The notes under the pieces: generated by a model
What the model saw: only the letters and a program-made list of their open reading frames with translations
Told to the model about the DNA's origin: nothing
Databases searched by the model: none
NCBI GenBank assembly: GCA_040221175.1
Contig: JAVJVK010000007.1
Location: 1 to 64,000, forward strand
Reading direction: 5' to 3'
DNA from: Phycisphaerales bacterium
GTDB taxonomy: Bacteria > Planctomycetota > Phycisphaerae > Phycisphaerales > UBA1924
DNA: 64,000 nt
In this document: in pieces, positions 10,587 through 20,675 of the stretch
Position numbering within the stretch: the first letter of the stretch is position 1
Layout of the letters: the number at the start of each line of letters is the position of its first letter
Position numbers and translations under genes: made by a program

Positions 10587-11423
10587 TCAGCCCCGCGTCT
10601 CGAAGGCCCGCTTGAGCAGCCCCATATCGATCGCCATCGAGTTCTCCGGGTGGTTCAGCACGACGCCCTTGATCCGCCCCTCGCTCTCGGCCACGGCCTT
10701 CTCGACACGCTCGGCCAGCTCGGCCGGCGTGGCCTCGATCATCTTCAGCCCCTCGTGCTGCTGGCAGGCCCGCACGGCCATGGCGGCATCGCTGAACGCC
10801 CAGAGCCAGAGATGCTCGCCCTCCTTCACGAAGGCAAAGCCCTGGTCCTTCACGCCCACGTAGATCTTCTCCAGCCCGGCGATGATCTCGTGGACCATGA
10901 AGAACGCCGCGGGGTGCTTGGAGTTACGGGCATGGTCGATCGCACAGTGGATCGCTCCGGCCGGGAGCACGCCCCGCTCCTGGCGATAGAACGCGCACAG
11001 GTCGGGCAGGCGATGCCCGAACCCGCCCGACTTGCCCGGCACGGGATTTACGATGAAGCCGTCGATCCGGCCGCGAAGTCCGCACATATACGCCAAAGCC
11101 GCGGGGGGCGGCATGCTGACGCACGCCAGATCGTGCTCGGCGACCACGTCTTTCGCCCGCTCCACCGAAGAGAACACGGGAAGCAGGGCGCGATCACCAT
11201 CCTGGAACATCTGGACCTGGATGTCCGGCCGATCGTCCTGCGTGGCCTTGCGGGCATCCTCCTCGGTCGTCAGCAAGACCCAGCCCGGCAGATTGCAGAA
11301 CAGGTGCCAGAATTCCCGCTCGGCCGCCTCGTCCTTCGGGTTCTCGACCAGGGAATCGATCAATGCCTGCAGCCGCTGGTCGTCAACCGCCGGGGATCCT
11401 GCCTTCGCCTCTTCGCCACGCAT
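10587..11423 (-). CDS. SseB-family-like protein
   Basis: The 278-residue product starts at ATG 11423 directly after a strong AAGGAGGT site. The N-terminal half (about 15-115: FWHLFCNLPGWVLLTTEED, ALLPVFSSVERAKD) resembles the SseB N-terminal domain. The rest (about 120-270) is less clear but contains MAIDMGLLKRAF near the end. No signal peptide or membrane helix is seen, so it is cytoplasmic. Family function is poorly defined. It lies between acpS and glnS on the same strand. Confidence 0.7.
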   Translation of the reverse strand: MRGEEAKAGSPAVDDQRLQALIDSLVENPKDEAAEREFWHLFCNLPGWVLLTTEEDARKATQDDRPDIQVQMFQDGDRALLPVFSSVERAKDVVAEHDLACVSMPPPAALAYMCGLRGRIDGFIVNPVPGKSGGFGHRLPDLCAFYRQERGVLPAGAIHCAIDHARNSKHPAAFFMVHEIIAGLEKIYVGVKDQGFAFVKEGEHLWLWAFSDAAMAVRACQQHEGLKMIEATPAELAERVEKAVAESEGRIKGVVLNHPENSMAIDMGLLKRAFETRG

Positions 11424-11478
11424 GGGGTGACCTCCTTGCTGCGGGCAACCTAGGCGCGCCCAGACCATTGACACCAAG

Positions 11479-11856
11479 CTATCCCTCGGCCACCACCGAC
11501 GCCATGGCCATCTGGCCCGTATGCGTCAGCGAGAGGTGCCACCACTTGACACCCATCGCCGATGACATTTCCTTCGCCCGACCGTGCAGTACGATCGACG
11601 GCCGACCGCTGGCGGCTCGCACCACTTCGATGTCTTTCCAGCCGGCGCCCTCCGCCCAGCCCGTGCCCAGGGCCTTGAACACGGCTTCCTTGGCCGCAAA
11701 CCGAGCAGCCAGCCGCTCGTACCGCCGCGGGCCATCGCTGGCGTACGCACGCTCTGCCTCGGTAAACACCCGTTCGAGGAATCGATCGCCGAATCGCTCC
11801 ACCGACCGACGCACACGCTGCACCTCGGTCAGGTCGACGCCGTGGCCCAGGATCAT
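11479..11856 (-). CDS. acpS: Holo-acyl-carrier-protein synthase
   Basis: The 125-residue protein transfers 4'-phosphopantetheine from CoA to the serine of acyl carrier protein. It has the family start ILGHGVDLTEVQRV with the metal-binding Asp, the RFLERVFTEAE segment, the RYERLAARFAAKEAVFKAL helix with the catalytic Glu-Ala region, and the C-terminal HLSLTHTGQMAMASV. Length is normal for AcpS. The ATG at 11856 overlaps the stop of the upstream FmdB-type gene by 4 bases (ATGA), indicating translational coupling. Its place behind chaperone genes is unusual. Confidence 0.95.
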   Translation of the reverse strand: MILGHGVDLTEVQRVRRSVERFGDRFLERVFTEAERAYASDGPRRYERLAARFAAKEAVFKALGTGWAEGAGWKDIEVVRAASGRPSIVLHGRAKEMSSAMGVKWWHLSLTHTGQMAMASVVAEG

Positions 11857-12188
11857 GCCGTCGAGGCCTTGGGCTTCTTGTCGGCCTTCTTCGTGTCGGA
11901 TTTCTTCTCTGTCTTCTTGTCGGGTTTGGTGTCGCTCTTGGCGTCAGGCTTCGAATCCGCCTTGCTCTCGGGCTTGTCGGCGCTCTGCGCCTTCTTGTAG
12001 CTCTCGCTGCGGTAATCGGTCTGATAGAACCCCGAACCCTTGAAGAGCAGCGCGGCGCCGGTGCCGATCAGCCGCTCGAGCTTGCGCTTGCCACACTTGG
12101 GGCAGGTTCGCTTGGGGCTCTCGCTCATGCTCTGAAAGAGCTCGAACTCGTGCTCGCAAGCGTTGCAGCGATAGTCATACGTTGGCAT
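11853..12188 (-). CDS. FmdB-type zinc-ribbon protein with Lys/Asp-rich tail
   Basis: The 111-residue product starts with the family signature MPTYDYRCNACEHEFELFQS and the second knuckle CPKCGKRKLERLIGTG; these two CxxC pairs should bind one zinc. The family is described as putative regulatory, with unknown exact role. Residues about 60-111 form a low-complexity charged tail with repeated KPD/KSDTK units, predicted disordered. It sits 18 bases after grpE and overlaps acpS by 4 bases. Confidence 0.85.
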   Translation of the reverse strand: MPTYDYRCNACEHEFELFQSMSESPKRTCPKCGKRKLERLIGTGAALLFKGSGFYQTDYRSESYKKAQSADKPESKADSKPDAKSDTKPDKKTEKKSDTKKADKKPKASTA

Positions 12189-12206
12189 GGTCTGGCTCTC
12201 GAAGGA

Positions 12207-12776
12207 TTACTCTTCGCCCGGCGTCACGGCCACCTTGGCCGGCCGGAGCACGCGGTCGCCCATCGCGTAGCCGGCCTGGAACACCTGGGACACGCAGCCC
12301 GGGCCCACGCCCTCGGCCGCCTGCTGCATCACGGCCTCGTGATGCCCGGGGTTGAACTCGTCGCCCACCGCCGGCTGGATAGGCAGCACCCCGTGGCGGG
12401 CCATCGCCTTCATCGCCTCGGCCCGGATGGTCTCGATGGCCTTGAAGAGCTGCTCGACCGTCATGCTGGACGGATCCTGCGACAGCGCGAGATCGAAGCT
12501 GTCCAGCGCACCGAGCATCGATTCGCACACATCGCGCACGCCGCGAGACCGAGCCTCGATCTCGTTGCCCGACGCACGGCGCTGGAAATTCTGGAAGTCC
12601 GCCAGCGAGTGCTTCCAACGGCTCTCCATCTCGGCCAGATCGCTGGACAACTTCTCGAAGAACGCGTGCGCATCGTCGGCATCCAGGTTCCCCGATTCAT
12701 CGCGGATGATGTCGTCGAAGCTGGCCGGCGGGCCATCATTGTCCTGATCGCGATCAACTGTCTCGTGTTCGGCCAT
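12207..12776 (-). CDS. grpE: Nucleotide exchange factor GrpE
   Basis: The 189-residue co-chaperone releases ADP from DnaK. It shows an acidic N-terminus, a long helix (LAEMESRWKHSLADFQNFQR), and the C-terminal beta domain with HGVLPIQPAVGDEFNPGHHE and GYAMGDRVLRPAKVAV. Its order after dnaJ, 18 bases from the stop at 12795, indicates one transcript. DnaK itself is not in the window. Confidence 0.95.
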   Translation of the reverse strand: MAEHETVDRDQDNDGPPASFDDIIRDESGNLDADDAHAFFEKLSSDLAEMESRWKHSLADFQNFQRRASGNEIEARSRGVRDVCESMLGALDSFDLALSQDPSSMTVEQLFKAIETIRAEAMKAMARHGVLPIQPAVGDEFNPGHHEAVMQQAAEGVGPGCVSQVFQAGYAMGDRVLRPAKVAVTPGEE

Positions 12777-12794
12777 CGCTTACTTCCCTCGCAC

Positions 12795-13946
12795 TCAGAA
12801 CAGGTCCCGGATCTTCTTGAGGAAGCCGTGGCTCTCGGGCATCACGCTCTGGTCTTCGGTCTCGGCAAACTCGCGAAGAAGCTTCTCCTGCTTCTCGCTG
12901 AGCTTCTTGGGAATCTCGACGCGCGTCACCAGCACCAGGTCTCCCCGCCGCCCGCTGCGCAGGTTTGGCAGTCCCTCGCCGTGCAGGCGGAACAGCGTGC
13001 CGTGCTGGGTCGCCTTGGGCACGGTCTGCTTCACCTTGCCGGTAAGCGTTGGCACGTCCATCTCGGTGCCCAGCGCCGCTTGCGTGAAGCCAATGGGCAA
13101 CTCCATCAACAGGTGATCGCCGTCACGCTTGAACATGTCGTGCTCGTCGACGCGCACCACGACGTGCAGATCACCCCGCACGCCCGCGCCGCTGGGCGAA
13201 GCCTCGGGCGGTGGCGGCTCGCCCTCGCCCTGCACGCGCACGGCCTGGCCCTCATGGATGCCCGCGGGAATGCGAACGCTCAGCACGCGCTTGCGCGGCA
13301 CCCGACCCTTGCCCTTGCAAGTCGGGCAGTGCTCCTTGATGATCGTGCCCCGACCCCGGCAACTCGGGCAGGCCGTCACCATGCGGAACATGCCGCCCAT
13401 GCCCGCCTGCTGCACCTTACCCTGCCCCTCGCACGTCGGGCATGTCTGCGGATCGCTGCCGAGCTTGGCGCCGCTGCCGGTGCACGTGTCGCACACGTCG
13501 AGCCGCGTGAACTCGACGTCGCGCTCGGTGCCGGTCAGCACGTCCTTCAGTTCGATCTCGACCTCGGTCTCGAGGTCGTACCCTCGCGCCACGCGCTGGC
13601 GACCACCCCGACCGCCGCCCATGCCGCCGAACCCGCCGCCGCCGAAGATGTCGCTGAACATCGAGAAGATGTCCTCGACGTTCATGTGGCTGAAGTCGTG
13701 CGACGCCCCACCCTGCCCGCGCAGGCCCTCGTGCCCGTACTGGTCGTAGCGGGCCTTCTTGCTGGCGTCGCCGAGCACTTCGTACGCCTCGGCCGCTTCC
13801 TTGAACTTCGTCTCCGCCTCGGCATCGTCCGGGTTGCGATCCGGATGATACTTCAGCGCCAGCCGGCGATAGGCCCGCTTGATGTCGTCCTCCGACGCAT
13901 CACGCTCGAGGCCGAGAATCTCGTAGTAGTCGCGGGTGGTGGGCAT
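12795..13946 (-). CDS. dnaJ: Chaperone protein DnaJ
   Basis: The 383-residue type I J-protein stimulates DnaK ATPase. The J domain (1-70) has the HPD motif in [14 protein letters not shown] Gly/Phe-rich segment around 95-120 follows ([14 protein letters not shown]). Four CxxCxGxG zinc repeats lie at about 155-225 ([32 protein letters not shown]), then the C-terminal substrate domains. It is 75 bases past the second groEL and followed by grpE. Confidence 0.96.
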   Translation of the reverse strand: MPTTRDYYEILGLERDASEDDIKRAYRRLALKYHPDRNPDDAEAETKFKEAAEAYEVLGDASKKARYDQYGHEGLRGQGGASHDFSHMNVEDIFSMFSDIFGGGGFGGMGGGRGGRQRVARGYDLETEVEIELKDVLTGTERDVEFTRLDVCDTCTGSGAKLGSDPQTCPTCEGQGKVQQAGMGGMFRMVTACPSCRGRGTIIKEHCPTCKGKGRVPRKRVLSVRIPAGIHEGQAVRVQGEGEPPPPEASPSGAGVRGDLHVVVRVDEHDMFKRDGDHLLMELPIGFTQAALGTEMDVPTLTGKVKQTVPKATQHGTLFRLHGEGLPNLRSGRRGDLVLVTRVEIPKKLSEKQEKLLREFAETEDQSVMPESHGFLKKIRDLF

Positions 13947-14021
13947 GCGTTCTTTCGAGGCGAAGGTTGAAGCGAAAGGCGCGGAGCCCGTGCTGCCGCG
14001 CCTCGAAGAGCATCGTCTCTC

Positions 14022-15635
14022 TTACGAAACCGCCCCCACCACCGGCTCGGCCTCATCCTTCAACTCGGTCACCAGCACATCAGTGGTCAGCATCAACCCC
14101 GCCACCGACGCCGCGTTCACCAGCGCCGTGCGGGGCACGAGCGCCGCGTCGATGATGCCGGCCTTCACCAGGTCAAGGTACTCGCCGGTCGCCGCGTCGA
14201 AGCCCTCGTTGGCCTTGCTCTCGCGCACGTTCTCGACGACGAGGTCGCCGTCGTAGCCGGCGTTCTCGGCGATCTGCCGCACGCAGCTTTCCACCGCGTC
14301 GTAGACGATGTCGTAGCCGATCTGCTCGTCGCCCTTAGCCTTCTTGCGGGCCGCCTCGATGGCGTCCTGCGTCCGCAGCAGCGCGACGCCGCCGCCAGCG
14401 ACATAGCCCTCCTTGGCCGCCGCGCGCGTCGCCGCCAGCGCGTCCTCGACGAGGTCCTTGCGCTGCTTCATCTCCGCCTCGCTCGAGCCGCCGACGTGGA
14501 TGATGCACACGCCGCCGGTCAGCTTGGCATGCCGCTCCATCAGCTTCTCGCGGTCGTACTCGCTGGTCGAGGCCTCGTGCTGAGCCTTGATCTGCTCGGC
14601 CCGGGCGGTGATGTCCTTCTTCTTGCCCGCGCCCTCGATGATGGTCGTCTCGTCCTTGGTGATGACGACCTTCTTGGCCTTGCCAAGCTCGGTCAGCTCG
14701 ATCGACTCGAGGCTGCGGCCCAGGTCCTCGGCGAAGAACGTGCCGCCGGTGAGGATGCCGATGTCCTGCAGCATCGCCTTGCGACGGTCGCCGAATCCGG
14801 GCGCCTTGACAGCCGCGATCTTCAGCGAACCGCGCAGGCGGTTGATCACCAGCGTCGCCAGCGCCTCGTTCTCCATGTCCTCGGCGATGATCAGCAGCGG
14901 CTTGCCGGCCGACACGGCCTTGTTCAGGAGCGGCAGCAGATCGGTCAGGTTGGCGATCTTCTTCTCATGGATGAGGATCAGGCAGTCCTCGAGCACGCAC
15001 TCGCCGCTCTTGGGATCGGTCATGAAGTAGGGCGACATGTAGCCCTTGTCGAACTGCATGCCCTCGACGAACTCCAGCTCGGTCTCGTTGCCGCGGCCTT
15101 CCTCGACCTCGACCACGCCCTCGGCCCCGACCTTGTTGATGGCCTCGGCGATGAGCTCGCCCACCGACGCGTCGTGGTTGGCCGACACGGTGGCCACCTT
15201 GCGGTAATCGTCCTTGCCCTTGCACTTAACGGCGAAGCCCTCGATGGCCGTGCTGGCCGCCTGGGCGGCGCCGTTCACGCCACGCTGCACCTGCACGGCG
15301 TTGGCGCCCGCCGCAATGTGCTTGAGGCCAGCGGTGAAGATGGCCTGGGCCAGCACCGTCGCGGTGGTCGTGCCGTCGCCGGCCTTGTCGTTGGTCTTCT
15401 TGGCCACCTGGTGCACCATCTTGGCGCCCATCGACGCAAACGGCTCGTGGAGCTCGATCTCACGAGCCACGCTCACGCCGTCCTTGGTCACCTGCGGGTT
15501 GCCAAAACTCTTCTGGATCACGACGTTCCGGCCAGCCGGCCCCATCGTGCACTTGACGGCGTCGGCCAGACGATCGACGCCCTGCTTCATCTCGAGCAGA
15601 GCATCGTTCTCGAACATGACTTGCTTGTGGGACAC
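14022..15635 (-). CDS. groEL: Chaperonin GroEL, second paralogue
   Basis: The 537-residue 60-kDa chaperonin keeps the ATPase signatures [41 protein letters not shown] and VEDALAATRAA and the hinge GYVAGGGVALLR, so it should be catalytically competent. It lacks the Gly-Gly-Met tail found in the other copy and ends in EPVVGAVS. It also lacks the extra segment near [11 protein letters not shown] of the first copy. It lies 65 bases downstream of groES. Duplicated GroELs often divide general and special clients; which copy is housekeeping here cannot be told. Confidence 0.95.
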   Translation of the reverse strand: MSHKQVMFENDALLEMKQGVDRLADAVKCTMGPAGRNVVIQKSFGNPQVTKDGVSVAREIELHEPFASMGAKMVHQVAKKTNDKAGDGTTTATVLAQAIFTAGLKHIAAGANAVQVQRGVNGAAQAASTAIEGFAVKCKGKDDYRKVATVSANHDASVGELIAEAINKVGAEGVVEVEEGRGNETELEFVEGMQFDKGYMSPYFMTDPKSGECVLEDCLILIHEKKIANLTDLLPLLNKAVSAGKPLLIIAEDMENEALATLVINRLRGSLKIAAVKAPGFGDRRKAMLQDIGILTGGTFFAEDLGRSLESIELTELGKAKKVVITKDETTIIEGAGKKKDITARAEQIKAQHEASTSEYDREKLMERHAKLTGGVCIIHVGGSSEAEMKQRKDLVEDALAATRAAAKEGYVAGGGVALLRTQDAIEAARKKAKGDEQIGYDIVYDAVESCVRQIAENAGYDGDLVVENVRESKANEGFDAATGEYLDLVKAGIIDAALVPRTALVNAASVAGLMLTTDVLVTELKDEAEPVVGAVS

Positions 15636-15700
15636 GTGTGCGCTCCTCCGGCCGGGCCGGTCAGTTTCGTTTCGAAGTCAGAAGGGGCCGCGGTTCGGAC

Positions 15701-15991
15701 TCAGCCGTCCAGGATGCCGAGCAACTCGCTCTCGCGCAGGATCAGGTGCTCATCGCCCTTCACCTCCACCTCGGTGCCGGCGTACTTGCCGAACACCACG
15801 GTGTCGCCCTTCTTCACGGTGGGCTTGGCCCGCTCGCCGTTGTCCAGGCGGCGGCCGGGCCCAACAGCGATGACCTTGCCGGTCATGGGCCGCTCCTTGC
15901 TCGTTTCGGGCAAAAAGATACCCGACTGGGTCTTGGTCTCCTGGGCCGAGGGGCGAACGACGATTCTGTCATCGAGGGGTTTGACGTTCAT
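15701..15991 (-). CDS. groES: Co-chaperonin GroES
   Basis: The 96-residue 10-kDa lid protein of GroEL has the family start VKPLDDRIVVRP, the mobile loop ETKTQSGIFLPE with the Ile-Phe-Leu triplet, and the roof/base segments KGDTVVFGKYAGTEV and ESELLGIL. It is upstream of the second groEL and separated from the first groEL by a small ORF. Confidence 0.96.
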   Translation of the reverse strand: MNVKPLDDRIVVRPSAQETKTQSGIFLPETSKERPMTGKVIAVGPGRRLDNGERAKPTVKKGDTVVFGKYAGTEVEVKGDEHLILRESELLGILDG

Positions 15992-16029
15992 TGTGTGTTC
16001 TCCGAGGCGGTCGTGGCCGCAATAGTGTC

Positions 16030-16323
16030 TTACCAGCGTCTTTCGAGTCTGCTGGCGAGGTTCAATCCCAAGCCATACTGCCTGCTTGCAGTACCCAAAA
16101 GCTTCCTTATCTCGTACGCCAGGACCTGAGCTGCATCGAAAGGACCATCTCCACTTGCTCTCAATGTCCGGCCTTCAACATCAACGATCATCCACCAATC
16201 GGCCTGACTTCCCATGTAGCTGTCATGCTGGTCCTTTTGCCGACGCTCGTATCGCAACTCAAACCGACGATCGCCAACCTCGATCCACAGGGGCCATGTC
16301 GACTTGGGTGAAGCGATCTCCAT
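16030..16323 (-). CDS. Small hypothetical protein between groEL and groES
   Basis: The 97-residue frame starts at ATG 16323, 6 bases after the stop of the first groEL. I do not recognise the family. The product is soluble and mixed charge, with WPLWIEVGDRRFELRYERR near the N-terminus, WWMIVDVEGRTLRAS in the middle and a helical DAAQVLAYEIRKLLG stretch. No strong ribosome site is seen, but re-initiation after groEL is possible. The spacing fits a real gene; a spurious frame is the alternative. Confidence 0.55.
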   Translation of the reverse strand: MEIASPKSTWPLWIEVGDRRFELRYERRQKDQHDSYMGSQADWWMIVDVEGRTLRASGDGPFDAAQVLAYEIRKLLGTASRQYGLGLNLASRLERRW

Positions 16324-16329
16324 GACCGC

Positions 16330-18171
<1,842 letters not shown>

Positions 18172-18364
18172 TTACAAGCCGCGCGCCAACCGCCACCGCA
18201 TCCCAAACCCGGTTGGGGCCACCGACCACCCTGCCCACCACCCGCCATGGGCGCTGCCGACCGCCAAAGTGGCACCCAACCGGCCCCGAGCCGGGCCGGC
18301 TGGCCCTTCGATCGATCGGATGAGAGAGACGCTCGCCCCGTCTCAACTTGCCTATCCTCGGCCC

Positions 18365-18757
18365 ATGCTGCTCGGCGTTACCGATCCCGTGGCTTACCTG
18401 CCCCTGGCGGTCATCCTCATGGCCGTCGTGGGCTTCTCGGTCATGAACCTGGTGCTCACACGCATCCTGGGCCCCAACCGGGCCGGCGAGACCAAGGCCC
18501 TCTCCTATGAGAGCGGCATGGAGCCGGTGGGTACGGCCCGCAAGCGGTTCAACGTTCGCTTCTACTTGATCGCCATGGTCTTCCTGGTATTCGACGTCGA
18601 GGTGGTCTTCCTCTACCCCTGGGCCACCACCTTCGCGAACCTCGAGATGGATTCCACCGAGCGCCTGCTCTGGCTGGGTCGCATCCTCTTCTTCCTCTTC
18701 ACGACGATCGTCGCCTTCCTGTACGGTCTTCGCAAGGGCGTTTTCCGCTTCGACTGA
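18365..18757 (+). CDS. nuoA: NADH-quinone oxidoreductase subunit A
   Basis: The 130-residue membrane subunit of complex I has three predicted helices and the family motif YESGMEPVGTARKRFNVRF followed by LIAMVFLVFDVEVVFLYPWA. ATG 18365 is preferred; an in-frame ATG at 18320 would add 15 residues. NuoA sits at the membrane-peripheral junction near the quinone site. The next gene is a histidine kinase, not nuoB, so nuoA is separated from the rest of any nuo operon, at least on this side. Confidence 0.93.
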   Translation: MLLGVTDPVAYLPLAVILMAVVGFSVMNLVLTRILGPNRAGETKALSYESGMEPVGTARKRFNVRFYLIAMVFLVFDVEVVFLYPWATTFANLEMDSTERLLWLGRILFFLFTTIVAFLYGLRKGVFRFD

Positions 18758-18893
18758 CCGCCCAAGGCTCACGCTCCGCAATTCCCTCCCATCTTGCCTT
18801 CAGTGCCGCCGCTCAGGGGTCGATAGATCCCGATGAGGGCCACCGCCTTGGCTTCCAGGCCACATAAGTCGGTGCTTGGCAGGGGTTTGCACG

Positions 18894-20324
18894 ATGGGCA
18901 TCCGCTTTCTGCGTGAACGCGAACGAACGATCATCGGGTTGATCGCCGGTGTCATGGGTGTCGTCGTGATCGTTATCGGAGCGTTTGCCTGGCTCTACGT
19001 CGATGCAGCCGGACTGCCCCGAACCACCCAGGCCTGGGTCGAACTGGCCGCAATCGGCGCCGGAGCCCTCCTCGCCGTGGCGCTGCTCGGTCGCTGGGTC
19101 CGCAAGCGGATGCTGAGCATGTCTGCCCTGAGGGAAGCCGTGCTTGCGTCCGAGAACGCGAAGGCTGCCGCTACTGAACTGGAGTTGAGCGACCGCTTCG
19201 GCCGCGAGGCGATTGCCTGGAATGCCCTTCTGGGCCGCCTCGATGCCGGAGCCCGCCGAGACCCGGCCGGCGTTCCTTCGGGAAAGGCGGCCGCGGCAGG
19301 CGATGGACGGATGGCCGCGACGGTGTGTTCGGCGCTCTGGCAGGGGGTTCTGGTCGTGGGCCCGGCGCTGGACATTCGCTATGCCAACTCGGCCGCGGCA
19401 ATGCTGCTAGGCGTGGACCTGGACACCCTGGACGCCAAGCCCCTGAACGAGATCCTCGACGTATCACCCTTGGCAAACGAGTCGGGCGACAGCGGGCTGC
19501 GGCGCGGCACCATGGAACTGGACCGCACGGTGGGCGAGGCCTCGACGCACCTGCGCGTATCCGTACGCGACGGTCAGGGCAGCGATGCACAGATCGTGGT
19601 GATCGAAGACATCACCCAATTGCACGCGGCCGAAGAAGCGCGAGCCAACTTCATCGCGCACGCGACCCACGAGCTTCGCACGCCGTTGACGAACATGCGT
19701 CTGTATGCCGAAACGGCGCTGGGCGATGACTGCGACGAGGCGATGCTCGGCACGTGCCTGAACGTGATCAACCAGGAAGTCCGCCGACTGGAGCGCGTGG
19801 TTTCGGATATGCTCAGCGTCAGCGAGATGGAAGCCGGCGCACTTTCCATCCAGGAAGGCGAGGCAAGACTCGACCAACTCTTTGAAGAACTGCGGCTCGA
19901 ATTCGAGCAACAAGCCAGGGACAAGGGCGTCAATTTGTCGTTCACGCTGCCCGCAAAGCTCCCAGTCGTGCGCGGCGACCGCGACAAGCTACTCCAGGCG
20001 TACCACAACGTTCTTGGCAACGCCATCAAGTACACCCCAAACGGGGGCACGGTCACGCTCTCGGCCGACTGGGACGAGAACGGCATGAACGTGTCGGTTC
20101 GAGACACGGGCGTCGGTATCGCCGAGGCCGATCGGCAGAAGATCTTCGCGCGCTTCTACCGCACCGACGACGTCCGCGCCTCGGGTGCGCAGGGCACGGG
20201 CCTTGGCCTCACGTTGGCCAAGGAAATCATGCTCGGCCACGAGGGCGGCATCGACGTGGACTCCGAGCCCGGCAAGGGCAGCGTCTTCACGATGTACATC
20301 CCCGGCGGGCGCCTGGTTGCATGA
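18894..20324 (+). CDS. Membrane sensor histidine kinase (PhoR-like)
   Basis: The 476-residue protein starts at ATG 18894; a TTG at 18876 is in frame but less likely. Two N-terminal membrane helices (about 12-36 and 48-66) are followed by a linker and a PAS-like domain (about 145-240, LDIRYANSAAAMLLGVDL, DAQIVVIEDITQL). The dimerisation box HATHELRTPLTNM carries the phospho-accepting His259. The ATPase domain shows N-box NVLGNAIKYTPNGG, G1 DTGVGIAEAD and G2 GTGLGLTLAKEI. No partner regulator is adjacent; the next gene is a STAS protein. It heads the pilus-like operon. Confidence 0.9.
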   Translation: MGIRFLRERERTIIGLIAGVMGVVVIVIGAFAWLYVDAAGLPRTTQAWVELAAIGAGALLAVALLGRWVRKRMLSMSALREAVLASENAKAAATELELSDRFGREAIAWNALLGRLDAGARRDPAGVPSGKAAAAGDGRMAATVCSALWQGVLVVGPALDIRYANSAAAMLLGVDLDTLDAKPLNEILDVSPLANESGDSGLRRGTMELDRTVGEASTHLRVSVRDGQGSDAQIVVIEDITQLHAAEEARANFIAHATHELRTPLTNMRLYAETALGDDCDEAMLGTCLNVINQEVRRLERVVSDMLSVSEMEAGALSIQEGEARLDQLFEELRLEFEQQARDKGVNLSFTLPAKLPVVRGDRDKLLQAYHNVLGNAIKYTPNGGTVTLSADWDENGMNVSVRDTGVGIAEADRQKIFARFYRTDDVRASGAQGTGLGLTLAKEIMLGHEGGIDVDSEPGKGSVFTMYIPGGRLVA

Positions 20325-20339
20325 TGGAGGAGGGGCGCG

Positions 20340-20675
20340 ATGCGCATCGATGAACAGGTTCGCGGCGCAGTCACGTTCCTCAGGCCGGACGGCGCCATTA
20401 CGCAGCAGGACTCGAGCGTCTTTCGGACCAAGCTCGTCGATGCGGCCCGTCGTTCGATGGGTCGCTGCGTAGTTGACGCCTCGGCCGTCCCCTTCATGGA
20501 TAGCGCTGCACTGGAAGCCTTGCTTGACGCCACCGACCAGCTCGGGTCGGCCGGCCGCGTGCTCAAGCTGTGCGGGCTGAACGAGACCGTCCGCGAGTGC
20601 CTTGAACTGACGGGCATCGCGGGCCGGTTCGACATCTACGCCGATGGTGTCTCGGCAGCGAGGAGCTTCCTGTGA
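20340..20675 (+). CDS. STAS-domain (anti-sigma-antagonist-like) protein
   Basis: The 111-residue protein is a single STAS domain. The typical core VVDASAVPFMDSAALEALL contains the Asp-Ser of the usual phosphorylation site. A GGAGGAGGGG site precedes ATG 20340, 15 bases after the kinase stop. Its stop overlaps the GTG start of the ATPase gene by 4 bases. STAS proteins act as phosphorylation-switched binding partners; here a switch protein for the pilus-like machine or a regulator output is inference. Confidence 0.85.
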   Translation: MRIDEQVRGAVTFLRPDGAITQQDSSVFRTKLVDAARRSMGRCVVDASAVPFMDSAALEALLDATDQLGSAGRVLKLCGLNETVRECLELTGIAGRFDIYADGVSAARSFL

